From assembly GCA_011799875.1 (NCBI GenBank), contig CM022298.1:290226366-290290365 (forward strand): 64,000 bases of DNA, written 5' to 3'. Position 1 is the stretch's first letter. Each line of letters opens with the position of its first letter. Under the pieces are notes generated by a model, which saw only the letters and a program-made list of their open reading frames with translations, was not told the origin of the DNA and ran no database searches. Of this stretch, positions 23,021-34,348 are shown piece after piece. The position numbers and the translations under genes were made by a program. Source of the DNA: Thinopyrum elongatum (Eukaryota; Streptophyta; Magnoliopsida; Poales; Poaceae).

Positions 23021-25915
23021 CTATTTGTCATCTAGGGTGGAACTTATGGTGAAAGTTCCCCCCGTTCCGTCCTCCTTGACGGGCACCTTCTTGGTCTCCG
23101 GCGGAGCAGCCTTGGATTTCTTGTTCTTGCCGGTAGAACTCTCTGGTGCATCCTCGACGGAAGTGCAGCACTCCGAGGAGGTGCGCTTGCCGGAGTTCGC
23201 GCCAAGATTCTTGCCGGTCTTCTTCTTCCCGCTGGGAGTTCCAGCGGCAGGAGCAGATGCCTTGATGGCAGGTGCTGCAACTGCTTCCCGGTAAAGTTGG
23301 TCGGCACAGATGAGCGCATCCTTCTTATCGGAATGGATAGTGATGACGCTCAACGGCCCGGGCATCTTCAAAACATTGTATGCGTAGTGTGATGCCGCCA
23401 TAAACTTAGCCAGCGCTGGCCGACCAAGGATCCCATTGCATGACATGGGGATCTTGGTGACATCAAACACTACCTTCTCAGTCCTGTAGTTGAGCTTGCT
23501 ACCAAATGTCACCGGCAGCGTAATCTTGCCCTTGGGCTGGGTTCTTCCCGGATTGACCCCTTGAAACGTACCCGTTTCTTCAAGGTCCTCATCAGGAATT
23601 TGGAGCTTCTTGAGCACATCCGGTGAGATTAAGTTTAGCCCGGCCCCACCGTCAACTAGCATTTTCGTCACCTTGAGGTTGCGAATTGTTGGTGAGACCA
23701 ACAATGGCAAGCATCCGACCGCAGTTATGCGATCAGGGTGATCCTCGGCGTCGAATATGATAGGCGTGTTGGACCACTTCAGGGGCCTACATGCATCTGG
23801 CGATGGCTCTGTTGCATTGACTTCCCGCACCCACTGTTTGAGTCGACGGTGGGAAGAATGCAGCGAGGCACCCCCATTGATGCACATGGCCTCTGTAGCT
23901 TTCTGGAATTCTTGCTCACTGGACTCATCGTCTTCTTCATCATCATCTTCTTCTTTGTCTCGGCCCCGAGCGGGCCTATCCCTCTGTTGCTTGGCCTTGC
24001 CGCGGCGCCCCCCTCGACCACCGGGCTTCTTACCGGATCCGTCAGCACCATCTTGGGCCTTCTCCTTATCTCGCCTTTCATACTCGGCCCTCTGTTTCTC
24101 GGCAAGCTGTTCAACTTGCCGGCAGTTTTGGAGATCGTGGCCCTTGGTGTGATGGATCTTGCAATACTGTTTGCCGGAGCTTTTCGACTTGTCGGCAGCC
24201 GCCAAGGCCTGACAGGAAGGGCACCCGGCAAGATCCTTGTCGGGGTCACCAACCTTGGCCTTCTTGGCGGCGCCGGGGTTGTCGGATTCCTCGACAGCAA
24301 GCACGGCCTTGCCTCCGCGTTTCCTGTTCCGCCGCCGGCCTTTCCTTGACGGGGTCGCGGCATCTTCATCTTCGGATTCGCCCGCCGCGCCAACAGCCTC
24401 GCCAGGGAGTTTCCTCCCCTCTTCAGCTCGAGCGCATTTATCGGCCAGAGTGTAAAGCTCGGCAATACTCCTGACTTTGTTCATTGCCAGCTCTTCCCGC
24501 ATTCTGCGGTTACGCACGTTCTGATGAAACGCGCTAATGACAGCAGCAGGGTGAACATCAGGAATATTGTACTGCACCCGGCTAAACCTCTGCATAAACT
24601 TGCACAGGGATTCGCCCTCCTTCTGAGGGATAATATGCAAATCACTCTCTTGGCCAGGAGCTTGGTGGCCTCCGACAAAGGCGCCAACAAACTGATGGCA
24701 CAGATCTGACCAAGAAGAAATAGAATTCTCCGGCAGATGCATCAACCATGACCTGACGTTGGGCTTGAGCACCAACGGGAAGTAGTTGGCAAGTATCTTG
24801 TCATCTCGGCCCCCGGCCGCCTGCACCGCAATGGTGTAGATGCTCAGGAACTCCGAGGGATGGGTCTTACCATCATATTTCTCCGGGACCTCTGGCTTGA
24901 AGGTTCGAGAATTGGGCCACTAGACTTGCCGCAGCTCACGGGTAAACGCTGGAGTCCCCACCTCATAAGGCAAGTCTCCTACGTCCCCTGGCGCAGGCTC
25001 GTCGACAGCCGGCCCTGCGCGCTTATCAGACTGATAGCGCGCTTCCCGTCGCCGCTCAATGGTAGTTCGAGCGTCCTCCTTGCCTCGTTCCTGGAGAACT
25101 TGACGCTGATCGCGGCGCATCCGTGGATCGGACGACGCCATGGAAACTTCTTCACGGCGGTCGACCTGCTGGGTTGTCGGCCGCCGCTGGTGCCGCGGAG
25201 GGGAGTGCACCGTGGTTGCACCACCTCCGGTTTTCTCCACATCGGCTCGCGCCGGATCGATGGGCCTTCACTGTGAGGGCCCCGTCTCTTGCAGCCCATC
25301 TTTGTTGGCGAAGCCGATAAGGCTCTGGATAGTAGCTCGCCACTCCTCCATCTTCTTCGGGGCAGGAGGGAAATCGAGGAGCAGCTGCGCACGTGCCAAG
25401 GCTTCCGCTGGCGTAGGCGGCGGCGACAAGTGCGAGGTACATGAGGTGCTCTGACTCCTAGCCATGTTAGAAGGAGCACCACCATGGTCACGCGACCGCG
25501 CGCCACCTCCGCCGGCAGCTCGGTGCGCATGCTGGTCCCGCGCATCTTGGGATCGATGTGCAGAAATCTTTTCATGGGGACGCCCTGAACCACCAGCGCC
25601 ATGACGTCGCTCGTCGTGCACGACCTGGGTAGGTCATGATGCTTGCGCCGGCGCGGGAGCTCCAGCAGGCGCCCTCCGATCTCTGGAATTCGTTGTGCCA
25701 CCCATAGGCAACACAGCTCTGTCTCTGGATCCAGCGGCGTGTAGGTTGCCGCTGCCACTGCGAACGATGCCGCTCGCCTGGCTCGGATCACCAGAACGCC
25801 GTGGAGGTTCTAGTCCTCTTCCTTCTTCACCCACGCCATCGCCCATACGCGAAGGCGCAGGCAAAACGGACGTGGACGGTTGTGCCGTCGCAGCGCTCTT
25901 CTTCTTGGGTGGCAT
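23021..25915 (-). pseudogene. Tat gag and protease
   Basis: One phase from the ATG at 25915 (MPPKKKS) to 23021, interrupted by stops at 25634-25636 (TGA), 25268-25270 (TGA) and 24920-24922 (TAG). The N-terminal third is low-complexity and basic. The capsid-like retrotransposon gag domain lies at about 24800-24450 (PNVRSWLMHLPENSISSW, FVGAFVGGH, FMQRFSRVQYNIP). A Cys/His knuckle (YCKIHHTKGHDLQNC) follows in a KR-rich region. The aspartic protease is marked by KMLVDGGAGLNLIS with its catalytic Asp and by CNGILGRPAL. The unusual VDGGA version of the active site is normal for this lineage. Confidence 0.8.
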
Positions 25916-25979
25916 GATGATGAAGATGATGAAGAAACTAAGGCGCCGATCACTGGATCAGGTTCACACAACCTACAAT

Positions 25980-25998
25980 CCCCCTACCTGGCGCGCCA
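25980..25998 (-). other. Primer-binding-site candidate of the Tat element
   Basis: Minus strand TGGCGCGCCAGGTAGGGGG begins four bases inside the 5' LTR end. The TGGCGC start fits a tRNA 3' CCA complement. I could not assign the tRNA species by eye. Confidence 0.5.
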
Positions 25999-26002
25999 AA
26001 GA

Positions 26003-26806
26003 TGTCGGCGTGCGACACCTATGGGATCCCAAGAGACCCCTTTACGATTCGGCGGGGGGAGAGGTATGCGCAAAGAGCAGAACCAACGATCGACGCGGGG
26101 CGATTTTACCCAGGTTCGGGCCACTGATCCGCGTAAAACCCTACTCCTGCCTTGTGTTATTATTAGTGTTCTTGAGCCCAGGCTCTAGGAGTGCTCACAG
26201 TGAACAGTACGTTCAAGAGTAGCTACGCATGCAAAATGGGCCGGAAGATCCTCCTCCCCTGTAGCAGTTGCCGTGGGCCTCCTTTTATATCACAAAGGGG
26301 TCACCACAGTGGCAAAATGTACATACATTGAGGTGTAAAGTAACTACAGGGTCATCATACCTAACCCCTGACGGACTAGGACGAACGCATTTAATGCACC
26401 GTAAGGTGTCCGTTTAGGTGTCCTTACTTTCTTGGGGATGGAAAAAGGGGCCATCCCATCAGCACCGCTTAAGCTCTCCTCCACTGGCGCGTCACCACGC
26501 ATCCAAAGAAGGACCCAGAATGTCAGGTTTGCCGCTGTGCTAGAGCGGTGGCACAGCAACAAAACCTTGCCGGGCGCCGAAGCTTGTCGGGCTCCGCAGG
26601 CCACCCCGGCAAGATCTTGCCGGGTAAGCTGGGCTTCGGATTCCAGCTCTTCTTATCTGCTGATCCTCAGATCTCTGACTTGATGATTTCTTTGGTGGCT
26701 TGAGTCAACCTCGAACTGTTCCCCGACAAGCCTTGCCACGAGTATGGCTACAACTGCCCGTGCACAAGTACGGGGTACTAGTGGCCCAATACTTAGTACA
26801 CCGACA
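26003..26806 (-). repeat. 5' LTR of the Tat element
   Basis: Copy of 13539-14359 with TG...CA ends. It contains the same 18-bp palindrome at 26606-26623. The opposite 5-bp duplication (gacat) follows at 26807-26811. Confidence 0.95.
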
Positions 26807-26811
26807 GACAT

Positions 26812-27300
26812 TGGTTAGTCCAAGGATGTGATTACCCTTTAAGAGATCTTGAAGATTTCTCATGTCGACATGGGCTAGCCGGCGATGCCATAGCCACCCC
26901 TTGTCGGCCTTGGCCATCAGACAAGTTACATGGAATGTGCTCTCTTTCGAGAAATCAACCGTGTAAAGGTTGCCATCCAACTCTCCAACAAAGGCCACTT
27001 CGAGAGTGTCTCTCATAAATATTTTCACATCCGTTAGTCCAAATAGTATATCATAACCAACGGAAGCCAATTGGCGAACGGAAAGCAAATGGTATTTAAG
27101 GGATTGGACAAGCATGACATTTGCAAGAGACATGTCATTTGTGATAGCCACCTTGCCCAACCCGAGTACCTGTCCTTTTGATCCTCCACCAAACACAATG
27201 CTCATAAATGGTTGAATAGCTTCCATGAAATCGAAGAGCAATTTGCTATCTCCGGTCATATGGTTGGTGCATCCACTATCGATCACCCATTTGACTCCAC
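26812..27300 (-). pseudogene. Sirevirus protease and integrase N-terminus
   Basis: Continuation of the split copia pol. The protease active site reads IDSGCTNHMTG, and the gag-pre-integrase segment reads WLWHRRLAHVDMRNLQDLL with the zinc-binding His pair. The frame is interrupted at 26811 by the Tat 5' LTR and resumes in the integrase core at 13538. The opening residues connect to the gag C-terminal block upstream after a frame disturbance near 27300. Confidence 0.8.
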
Positions 27301-27859
27301 CGGAGAAGGCAACCTACACACAATTCACGACTTGGTTAGAGGCACCCATTTTGCAATGGGACCTCTCAAGTTAGTCAGAAGGGTTTTAGGAACCCAAATA
27401 GCATAAAAACGAAATGCATTACGAGGACCAACAAATTGAGCATAAACTTCTCCATCCTTTGTTTTACGAAGTGCATAGGATGGAGGCATGAACTCTTTTG
27501 GCTTGTTGAGAGTGGGCATGCCACTAGTGGCCTTCCCACTCACAACCTTACCTTTCTCCTTGTGCCCTTCACGTACAAATGTCTCCTTGAGAGGTGTGGT
27601 GCACTTTTGAGAAGATGATTTCTTCTTGCTTGTGCTTGGGTCAAACCCATGCCCTTCCTTGGCAACCACCTCATTGTGTTGGCTCAATACCTCATTAAGA
27701 TTCTTTTGCCCTTGAGCACATGTCATGAGTCCTCTCTCGAGTTGTGCCTTTAGAAAGCGATTTTCCTCAATAATAGATGCTAGGTCACCACTAGAGTTAG
27801 TAGTACAAGAATCAACATTTATAATAGGTGAAGAGTAAACCTTGGCTAGAGTTTCAAGA
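27301..27859 (-). pseudogene. Sirevirus gag C-terminal extension
   Basis: Frame 27900-27325, of which the part below 27860 is Sirevirus sequence. It shows a coiled-coil-like segment (IIEENRFLKAQLERGL), a Lys/Ser-rich linker and ends near FYAIWVPKTLLTNLRGP, which normally precedes the protease in Sirevirus-type polyproteins. The upstream end is cut by the chromodomain gypsy LTR at 27860 and continues at 37176. Confidence 0.7.
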
Positions 27860-30112
27860 TGTAGCGACCCGACCCGAATGGATCGAATCTCTGTGTTCAA
27901 GTGTCATCCCTGGATCGGTAATGCTGACACACACAGTACTCGAAGGATTTATAACAGAGTGCAATCACACACTTATTACATCGAATGTCTCAAAAGAGAA
28001 CTGATTACAATAAATATGGCTTAAGGCCATCTAAATAAGATAACAACGGAAGGCTTGGAAGATAAAGTGAGTCCATCAACTCCAACGGCATAGCTGAGTG
28101 CACGACAACGACCTAGCACACCTTACTCTCCGTCTGAAAAGTCTGCAACATGATACGTTGCAGCCCGAAACGGGTCAGCACATGGAATATGCTGGCAATA
28201 TAACACAGTAGAGCAATGAACAGAATAAATGCTAATACTACATGCATATTTGGCTGGTGGAAAAGCTCTAGGGTTATACTGTTTTGCGAAAAGCCAATTT
28301 TTCCCTACAACAAAGGAATATATTTTATTTAACTATCATGGTGGTTGTTGAACATTGAGAAGGTAAAACCCCCTCTCAATCCCAATTAAAAGTAATCATT
28401 AATCCCAACAAATTAATTTAGAGTGATGGGATTCAATATGATGATCCAAGAACCAGATACTCAAGATGTCCATAACCGGGGACACGGCTAATCATGATTA
28501 GTTTGTACACTCTGCAGAGGTTTGTGCACTTTTCCCCACAAGACTCGATCTCCTCCGTTGGATTCCTCGCACTACATGGTGTTTGAGAAACGGATGACCG
28601 AGACACAGTCTTTCAGAAACATTTACTCTTTACTCTGGGTAGACAGTTACACCTACTTTCCCCTACATCTGCTAGCCTACCACTGAAAGAGGTCATGTAA
28701 CATACTCAACTATGCTAGAGCCCATAATAGCTTGTGGCTGCACACGGAAGTTTCTAGCATGAATAATCTTATGATCCCTTTGAGCCTGGGTGGCGGACCG
28801 TAGGAGGATCACACGGTATATCCCCGGGATCTCCTAGGACAACACTGGTATATCCCCAGGTGCCCAAACAAGCAATCCACCCAGATGTGTATTAAAGTTG
28901 CCACCTTAAGTTGAACCATTAAAAAATCTCACATCTGTCATGGATACACTCAAACCCAATCCACGTCTACGAGCATAGCATGGCAACATAAGCATAGCGT
29001 AGAAGTAACTCCCAAGGGTTTGTTATTAAAAAGGACAATAGGTTCTACCTCATCATCTACTTCCCAGTACCCACAAGTTAATCACATCCTAATCATGCAA
29101 TATTTGAGGGTCGAAACTAATGCATAAAAACTGGGTAACGAAGAAGTATGATCAATGTGTTACTTGCCTTGCTGACGATCTGCAAATCCTAGGGACTCGT
29201 AGTAGCACGCTTCGCACTCCGGGAATTCTATCGCAAACAAACAATAGCATACATAAGCAATCAAGCGAAGATGCACGGGTAAAACCCAAATGAGAAGACC
29301 TAACCAGAAAGTTCAACTGAAGAACTCCGGTTTGCAAAAAGAATCAAATCAAACGGAGCAACGAAACTCAAACTGCAAAAGAAACAAGCTTTGATTGCTA
29401 ATCTGGACTAAAGTCAAATTTTACAGTAGCAAAAACTTGTTTTAGTTGATTAAACAGAAAGAGGGCTGGGGCAGGGTGGCTTGGGGCAGGGGGCGACGAG
29501 GCGGCGGCGTCCCGGACTCCGGCGGAGTCCGGCTCGGGCACGGGGCGCGCGCGAGCGGAGGCGGCGGCGTTGCCGGGCCGGCTGGGCTTCGGCCCAGTTC
29601 GGTCCGGCGGAGTTTTTTTTTTTAAATAATTCCGCGCAGAAAAACAAATAAAAGAAATACTAAACGGACTCCAAAATTCCCGAAATAAATTTTCCCCGTC
29701 CTCTAAAAATCTCCCGGACAAGGTAAACATTTATTTGGGACTCTAATGCAATTTTGAAAAATGCATATTTTTCTAAATTCAAATAAAATTGCAATAAAAA
29801 TCCAAATAAAATATTTATTTGATTTTAATATTTTTCTTCCAATATTCCATTTATTTTGGAGAAGTCATATTATCTCCTCTCATATATTTTTAATATGAAA
29901 TATTTTCGGAGAGAAAAATAATTAAACCAAATTGATCCTTGTTTCAATATTTGAGAAAATTCAAATATGAAAACGGTGAAATCCCCAACTCTCTCCGTGG
30001 GTCCTTGAGTTGCTTAGAATTTTCGAGGATCGCAAAACGAAATGCAATAAAATATGATATGCAGTGAATGATCTATGTATAACATTCCAAATTAAAAATT
30101 TGGGATGTTACA
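27860..30112 (-). repeat. 3' LTR of the chromovirus (with internal deletion)
   Basis: Copy of 34349-37175 but shorter by 574 bp. The sequence corresponding to about 35960-36530 is missing at about 29463. The LTR has a GC-rich G/C-repeat centre and AT-rich ends. Confidence 0.95.
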
Positions 30113-30127
30113 AACCTACCCCCCTTA
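30113..30127 (-). other. Polypurine tract of the chromovirus
   Basis: Minus strand TTAAGGGGGGTAGGTT directly abuts the 3' LTR, the position required for the plus-strand primer. Confidence 0.7.
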
Positions 30128-33100
30128 AGATGAATCTCGCCCTCGAGATTCGGGTTGGCTAGAAAATAGGTGTGGGTGGTCCTTCCGGAGGTCTTCTTCG
30201 CGCTCCCAGGTGGCTTCATCTTCGGTATGGTGACTCCACTGAACTTTGCAAAACTTGATAACTTTGTTGCGTGTAACTCGGCTGGCAAACTCGAGAATCT
30301 TGACGGGTTTCTCCTCGTAGGTTAGATCACTATCCAATTGAATTGCTTCTAGGGGCACTGTATCTCTTAGAGAAATATCAGCCATCTCCGCATGGCACTT
30401 CTTCAACTGGGAAACGTGAAACACATCATGAACTCCTGACAGTCCTTCGGGCAATTCCAACTTGTAGGCAACTTCACCCATACGTTCCATTACTCGGTAT
30501 GGTCCTACAAACCTCGGGGCTAACTTTCCTTTAACTCCAAAACGTTTCACTCCTCGTAAGGGTGATACTCGTAGATATGCTCTGTCTCCGACTTCATAGG
30601 TTACCTCCTTGCGTTTTGGATCGGCATAACTCTTTTGTCTGGACTGGGCTACTTTCAGTCTATCTCGAATCAGCTTAACCTTCTCTTCGGATTCCTTAAT
30701 CAAATCCGGTCCAAACAACTGACGGTCTCCAACTTCATCCCACATCAACGGTGTTCTGCACCTCCTTCCATACAAAGCCTCGAAAGGTGCCATCTTCAAA
30801 CTGGCTTGGTAGCTGTTGTTGTATGAGAACTCCGCGTAGGGCAAATTGTCATCCCAACTAGATCCATAATCTAGCGCACAAGCTCTTAACATGTCCTCCA
30901 GAATCTGATTGACTCTCTCGGTCTGTCCATCTGTCTGCGGATGAAAAGCTGTACTAAACTCTAGCCTGGTTCCCAATGTCTGGTGTAGTTGGCGCCAAAA
31001 CTTTGAAGTAAACTGGGTTCCTCTATCTGATACGATGGTCCTCGGAACTCCGTGCAGACATACGATCCTGGTCATATATATCTTGGCCAACTTCGCACTC
31101 GTATATGTGGTTTTCACTGGGATAAAGCGAGCTACTTTGGTCAAACGATCCACTACTACCCAGATAGAATCATATCCTGATCGGGTCCTGGGTAATCCGG
31201 TGATGAAATCCATGCCAAGTTTATCCCACTTCCATTCGGGTATTGGCATAGGCTGTAGCAATCCTGCGGGCTTCTGATGCTCTGCCTTCACTCTCTGACA
31301 TACATCACATACGGCTACATACTCAGCAATATCCCTCTTCATACCCGTCCACCAGAAACGCTCTTTTAAATCCAAATACATCTTGGTGTTTCCGGGGTGT
31401 ATCGAGTATGGCGAGTCATGAGCCTCCTGTAGTATCAACTTCCTGATCTCGGCATTATTGGGTACATACACACGGTCCTCAAACCATAAGGTGTCGTGCT
31501 CATCTTCACGAAAACCTTTGGCTTTTCCCTTGCGCATTCTATCCTTTATCTCGGCAAGTTCTTTGTCATCTTTCTGAGCTTCTCGAATCCTTCCCAATAA
31601 TGTTGACTGAACTTCCATAACTGCGACAAAACCTCTAGGGACTATCCCCAAACGAAACTCCCTGAGATCTTCGGATAACCCCTTTGGTAAACCTCCACTT
31701 TTGAGGGTATTGACATAACTCTTCCGGCTCAAAGCGTCTGCTACGACATTGGCCTTTCCTGGATGATAATGCAACTTCATATCATAATCCTTTATAAGTT
31801 CCAACCATCTCCTCTGCCTGAGGTTCAGCTCCTTCTGAGTGAAAATATACTTCAAGCTCTTGTGATCCGTGTACACATCACAACGGTTCCCAATAAGAAA
31901 ATGTCTCCAAGTCTTAAGTGCTTGAACTACAGCTGCTAACTCCAAGTCATGCGTGGCATAATTCAACTAATGCGGCCGAAGCTGACGTGAGGCATATGAA
32001 ACAACTCTCCCTTCCTGCATAAGTACTCCTCCCAGTCCTAAGCGAGAAGCGTCGCAATACTCTTGGAAATCCTTGCGTATATCTGGCAGAATCAGAACTG
32101 GGGCTGTAACCAAACGTTTCTTCAGTTCCTGAAAACTTGCCTCACATTCATCTGTCCATTTGAACTTAGTGTCCTTCTTCAGTAACTCCGTCATAGGCTT
32201 CGCAATCTTAGAAAAATTCTTGATAAATCTCCGATAATATCCTGCAAGTCCAAGAAAACTGCGGATCTCCCCCACTGAGGTGGGTGCCAACCACTCAGTG
32301 ACAGACTGAACCTTAGTGGGGTCTACTGCTATACCTTCGCCCGATATAACATGTCCAAGGAATCCAACTTCCTTCAACCAAAACTCACATTTGCTGAACT
32401 TGGCATACAACTGATGTTCCCTGAGCTTCTCGAGAACTAAACGCAGATGCTCCTTGTGCTCCTCTTCATTCTTTGAGTATACCAAGATATCATCAATGAA
32501 CACCACGACAAACTTATCCAAGAACTCCATGAACACCTTGTTCATCATACTCATGAAATAGGCAGGGGCATTAGTCAATCCAAATGACATAACTGTGTAC
32601 TCATATAGCCCATACCGAGTGGTGAAGGCTGTCTTAGGTATATCCTGTTCTCGGATCTTCAGCTGGTGATACCCTGATCTCAGATCGATCTTGGAGAACA
32701 CTTTAGCTCCTTGCAACTGATCAAACAAATCATTAATCATTGGCAGTGGGTACTTGTTCTTAATCGTCACTTCATTCAATGCGCGATAATCAACAACCAT
32801 TCTCAAGGATCCATCCTTCTTCTCAACTAAGAGCACTGGGGCTCCCCACGGTGATGAACTTCGTCGAATGTAACCTTTCTCCAATAATTCCTTGATCTGC
32901 TTCTTAATCTCCTCCAGATCATTTGCGGGCATCCGGTATGGTCTCTTTGATATTGGTCCGGTGCCTGGCAACAACTCTATCAAGAATTCAATGTCTCGAT
33001 CCGGCGGCATGCCTGGTAACTCCTCTGGAAATACATCCGGGTAATCCTTCACTTTAGGCACCTCCTCCTGAACAACTCCCGTGAGAGAATTTACTTGGCT

Positions 33101-33295
33101 CCTTCTAGGCACATGCCTAGATACATACTTGATCCTTTTTCCCTCCGGGGTGATAAGCAAAATCGACTTACTCGCACAATCGATGCTTCCTCCATACATC
33201 GATAGCCAATCCATGCCTAGTATCACATCCAATCCTTGTGACTTCAAAACCATCAGGTCTGAGGGGAAAACATGACTTCCAATGATCAATGGCAT
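30125..33295 (-). pseudogene. Chromovirus pol: RT, RNase H, integrase, chromodomain
   Basis: A single phase of about 1056 codons broken by one TAG at 31967-31969, at the start of RNase H. Domain order: the protease tail ([13 protein letters not shown]); reverse transcriptase with [29 protein letters not shown] and [10 protein letters not shown]; RNase H with [19 protein letters not shown] and NVVADALSR; integrase with [31 protein letters not shown] and DGQTERVNQ; the GPY segment FVGPYRV; and a C-terminal chromodomain near 30300-30160 with [15 protein letters not shown]. The chromodomain places it in the chromoviruses, probably Tekay/Del. The protease catalytic Asp is absent because the frame begins after it. 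Confidence 0.88.
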
Positions 33296-33496
33296 CTGAT
33301 GGGTTTAGAGGGAAGAGATTAGAATAGGGTAAGGTCTAGTGAGAAGGCACTACCCATATGCACATGAAACAAACACATTCATAACACACCACTCAATTCA
33401 AGCAAGAGCATACAATCGATCTAACTACCGTTACAAAAGTGCTCGGACTATTACTATTTACATGGGGAGAAATACTAATGATAATATGGTGGTCAT

Positions 33497-34249
33497 CTAG
33501 AAATTTTGATCGGTGGAAGACTCCATGATGTCCGCTCCAGCTTCGTCTTCATAATCATCATCACTACTGTCGGGGTCGGAGTCGGTGTCGTCGATGATGA
33601 TGTAGTCTTCAGATCGAATTTCCTCAGGTTCGTCGTCTTCTTCTCCGGGCGCGGGGTCTCCCATGAATACTCCTAGCTTCCTTGTCAGGTCGTCATTCTT
33701 CTCCACTAGTATTGCGATTTCCTCCTCGTATCCATCGCGTGTAGACTTGAGTTCCTCTTCTAGCTCCATGTTCCTGGTCATCACCTTCTTCAAATCTATC
33801 ATGCTTGCACACATCTGGTTCTCCTATCGACGAATGTGCTGGTTTAACTCCTGGATGAAAGCTGCAATGGACCTGTCCCTCCGGGTGCTGATCATCTCCC
33901 ATTGCTCATCTCGGCGCCCACATAACTGGTAGATTGTGTCCTTAAGATCCTTGTGATACACCTCGCCGATGCGTCCCATGGCGATGTGGGCTGCCATCCT
34001 CTTTCCTAGACTCCAGGTTGGTGCATCAAAGGAAAACTCTATGGGCTCCGTAACTGGCGTGAATGTCCTTCCTGGAATTTGAACTCGAATCATCCAACGC
34101 TCCTCTTCTGGTACAGTGGTGGTGTAGGTCCCGGTGAAGCTTGGTATTCCGATGTTCAGGTACCTAGTGACTTCCTTCAAGTGTCGTCCAAAAGGTGTGT
34201 CTTCATCCGGTTGTGTAAACTTGTTCCTTGAGTCTGCCATCCTAGACAA
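33497..34249 (-). pseudogene. Extra 5' ORF (ORF0) of the chromovirus
   Basis: One phase from 34249 to 33497 with one TAG at 33824-33826. The N-terminal half contains GRHLKEVTRYLNIGIPSF, a predicted beta-rich part and RIGEVYHKDLKDTIYQL. The second half has a short coiled coil (LKKVMTRNMELEEELKSTRD) and a very acidic tail rich in Asp/Glu/Ser. It has no gag or zinc knuckle features. Grass elements related to RIRE3 and RIRE8 are known to carry an ORF0 upstream of gag, and the position fits. Gag itself should follow but only about 200 bp separate this ORF from pol. Confidence 0.6.
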
Positions 34250-34330
34250 TAGAAGATGGAGAGAAGTCAGAAATGAGTAGAGAAGAGTGACCTATGGCTT
34301 TTCTTAGTGGTCGTGTCCTACAGTCAGCGT

Positions 34331-34344
34331 GTGCTCTGATACCA
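34331..34344 (-). other. tRNA-Met primer-binding site of the chromovirus
   Basis: Minus strand TGGTATCAGAGCAC, complementary to the initiator tRNA-Met 3' end, four bases from the 5' LTR. Confidence 0.9.
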
Positions 34345-34348
34345 TCTC

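Larger units (their letters stand above)
13539..26806 (-). mobile_element. Ty3/gypsy Tat-lineage retrotransposon with antisense gene (13.3 kb)
   Basis: Bounded by LTRs of 821 and 804 bp with TGTCGG...CCGACA ends and a gacat duplication. The minus strand carries gag, protease, reverse transcriptase, two RNase H domains and integrase. The second, archaeal-type RNase H, with YFDGA, AEYEGL, GDSQLV and IADDLS, is diagnostic of the Tat lineage. Between integrase and the 3' LTR lies 5 kb that encodes a spliced gene on the opposite strand. Gag-pol has five in-frame stops and one frameshift, so this copy is not autonomous, but its antisense gene is open throughout. Confidence 0.9.

Noticed and set aside
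23738..24349. Hydrophobic 203-codon plus-strand frame that looks like a membrane protein
   Set aside because: It is the reverse complement of the Lys/Arg/Glu-rich gag region. Such antisense frames are Leu/Phe-rich by necessity.
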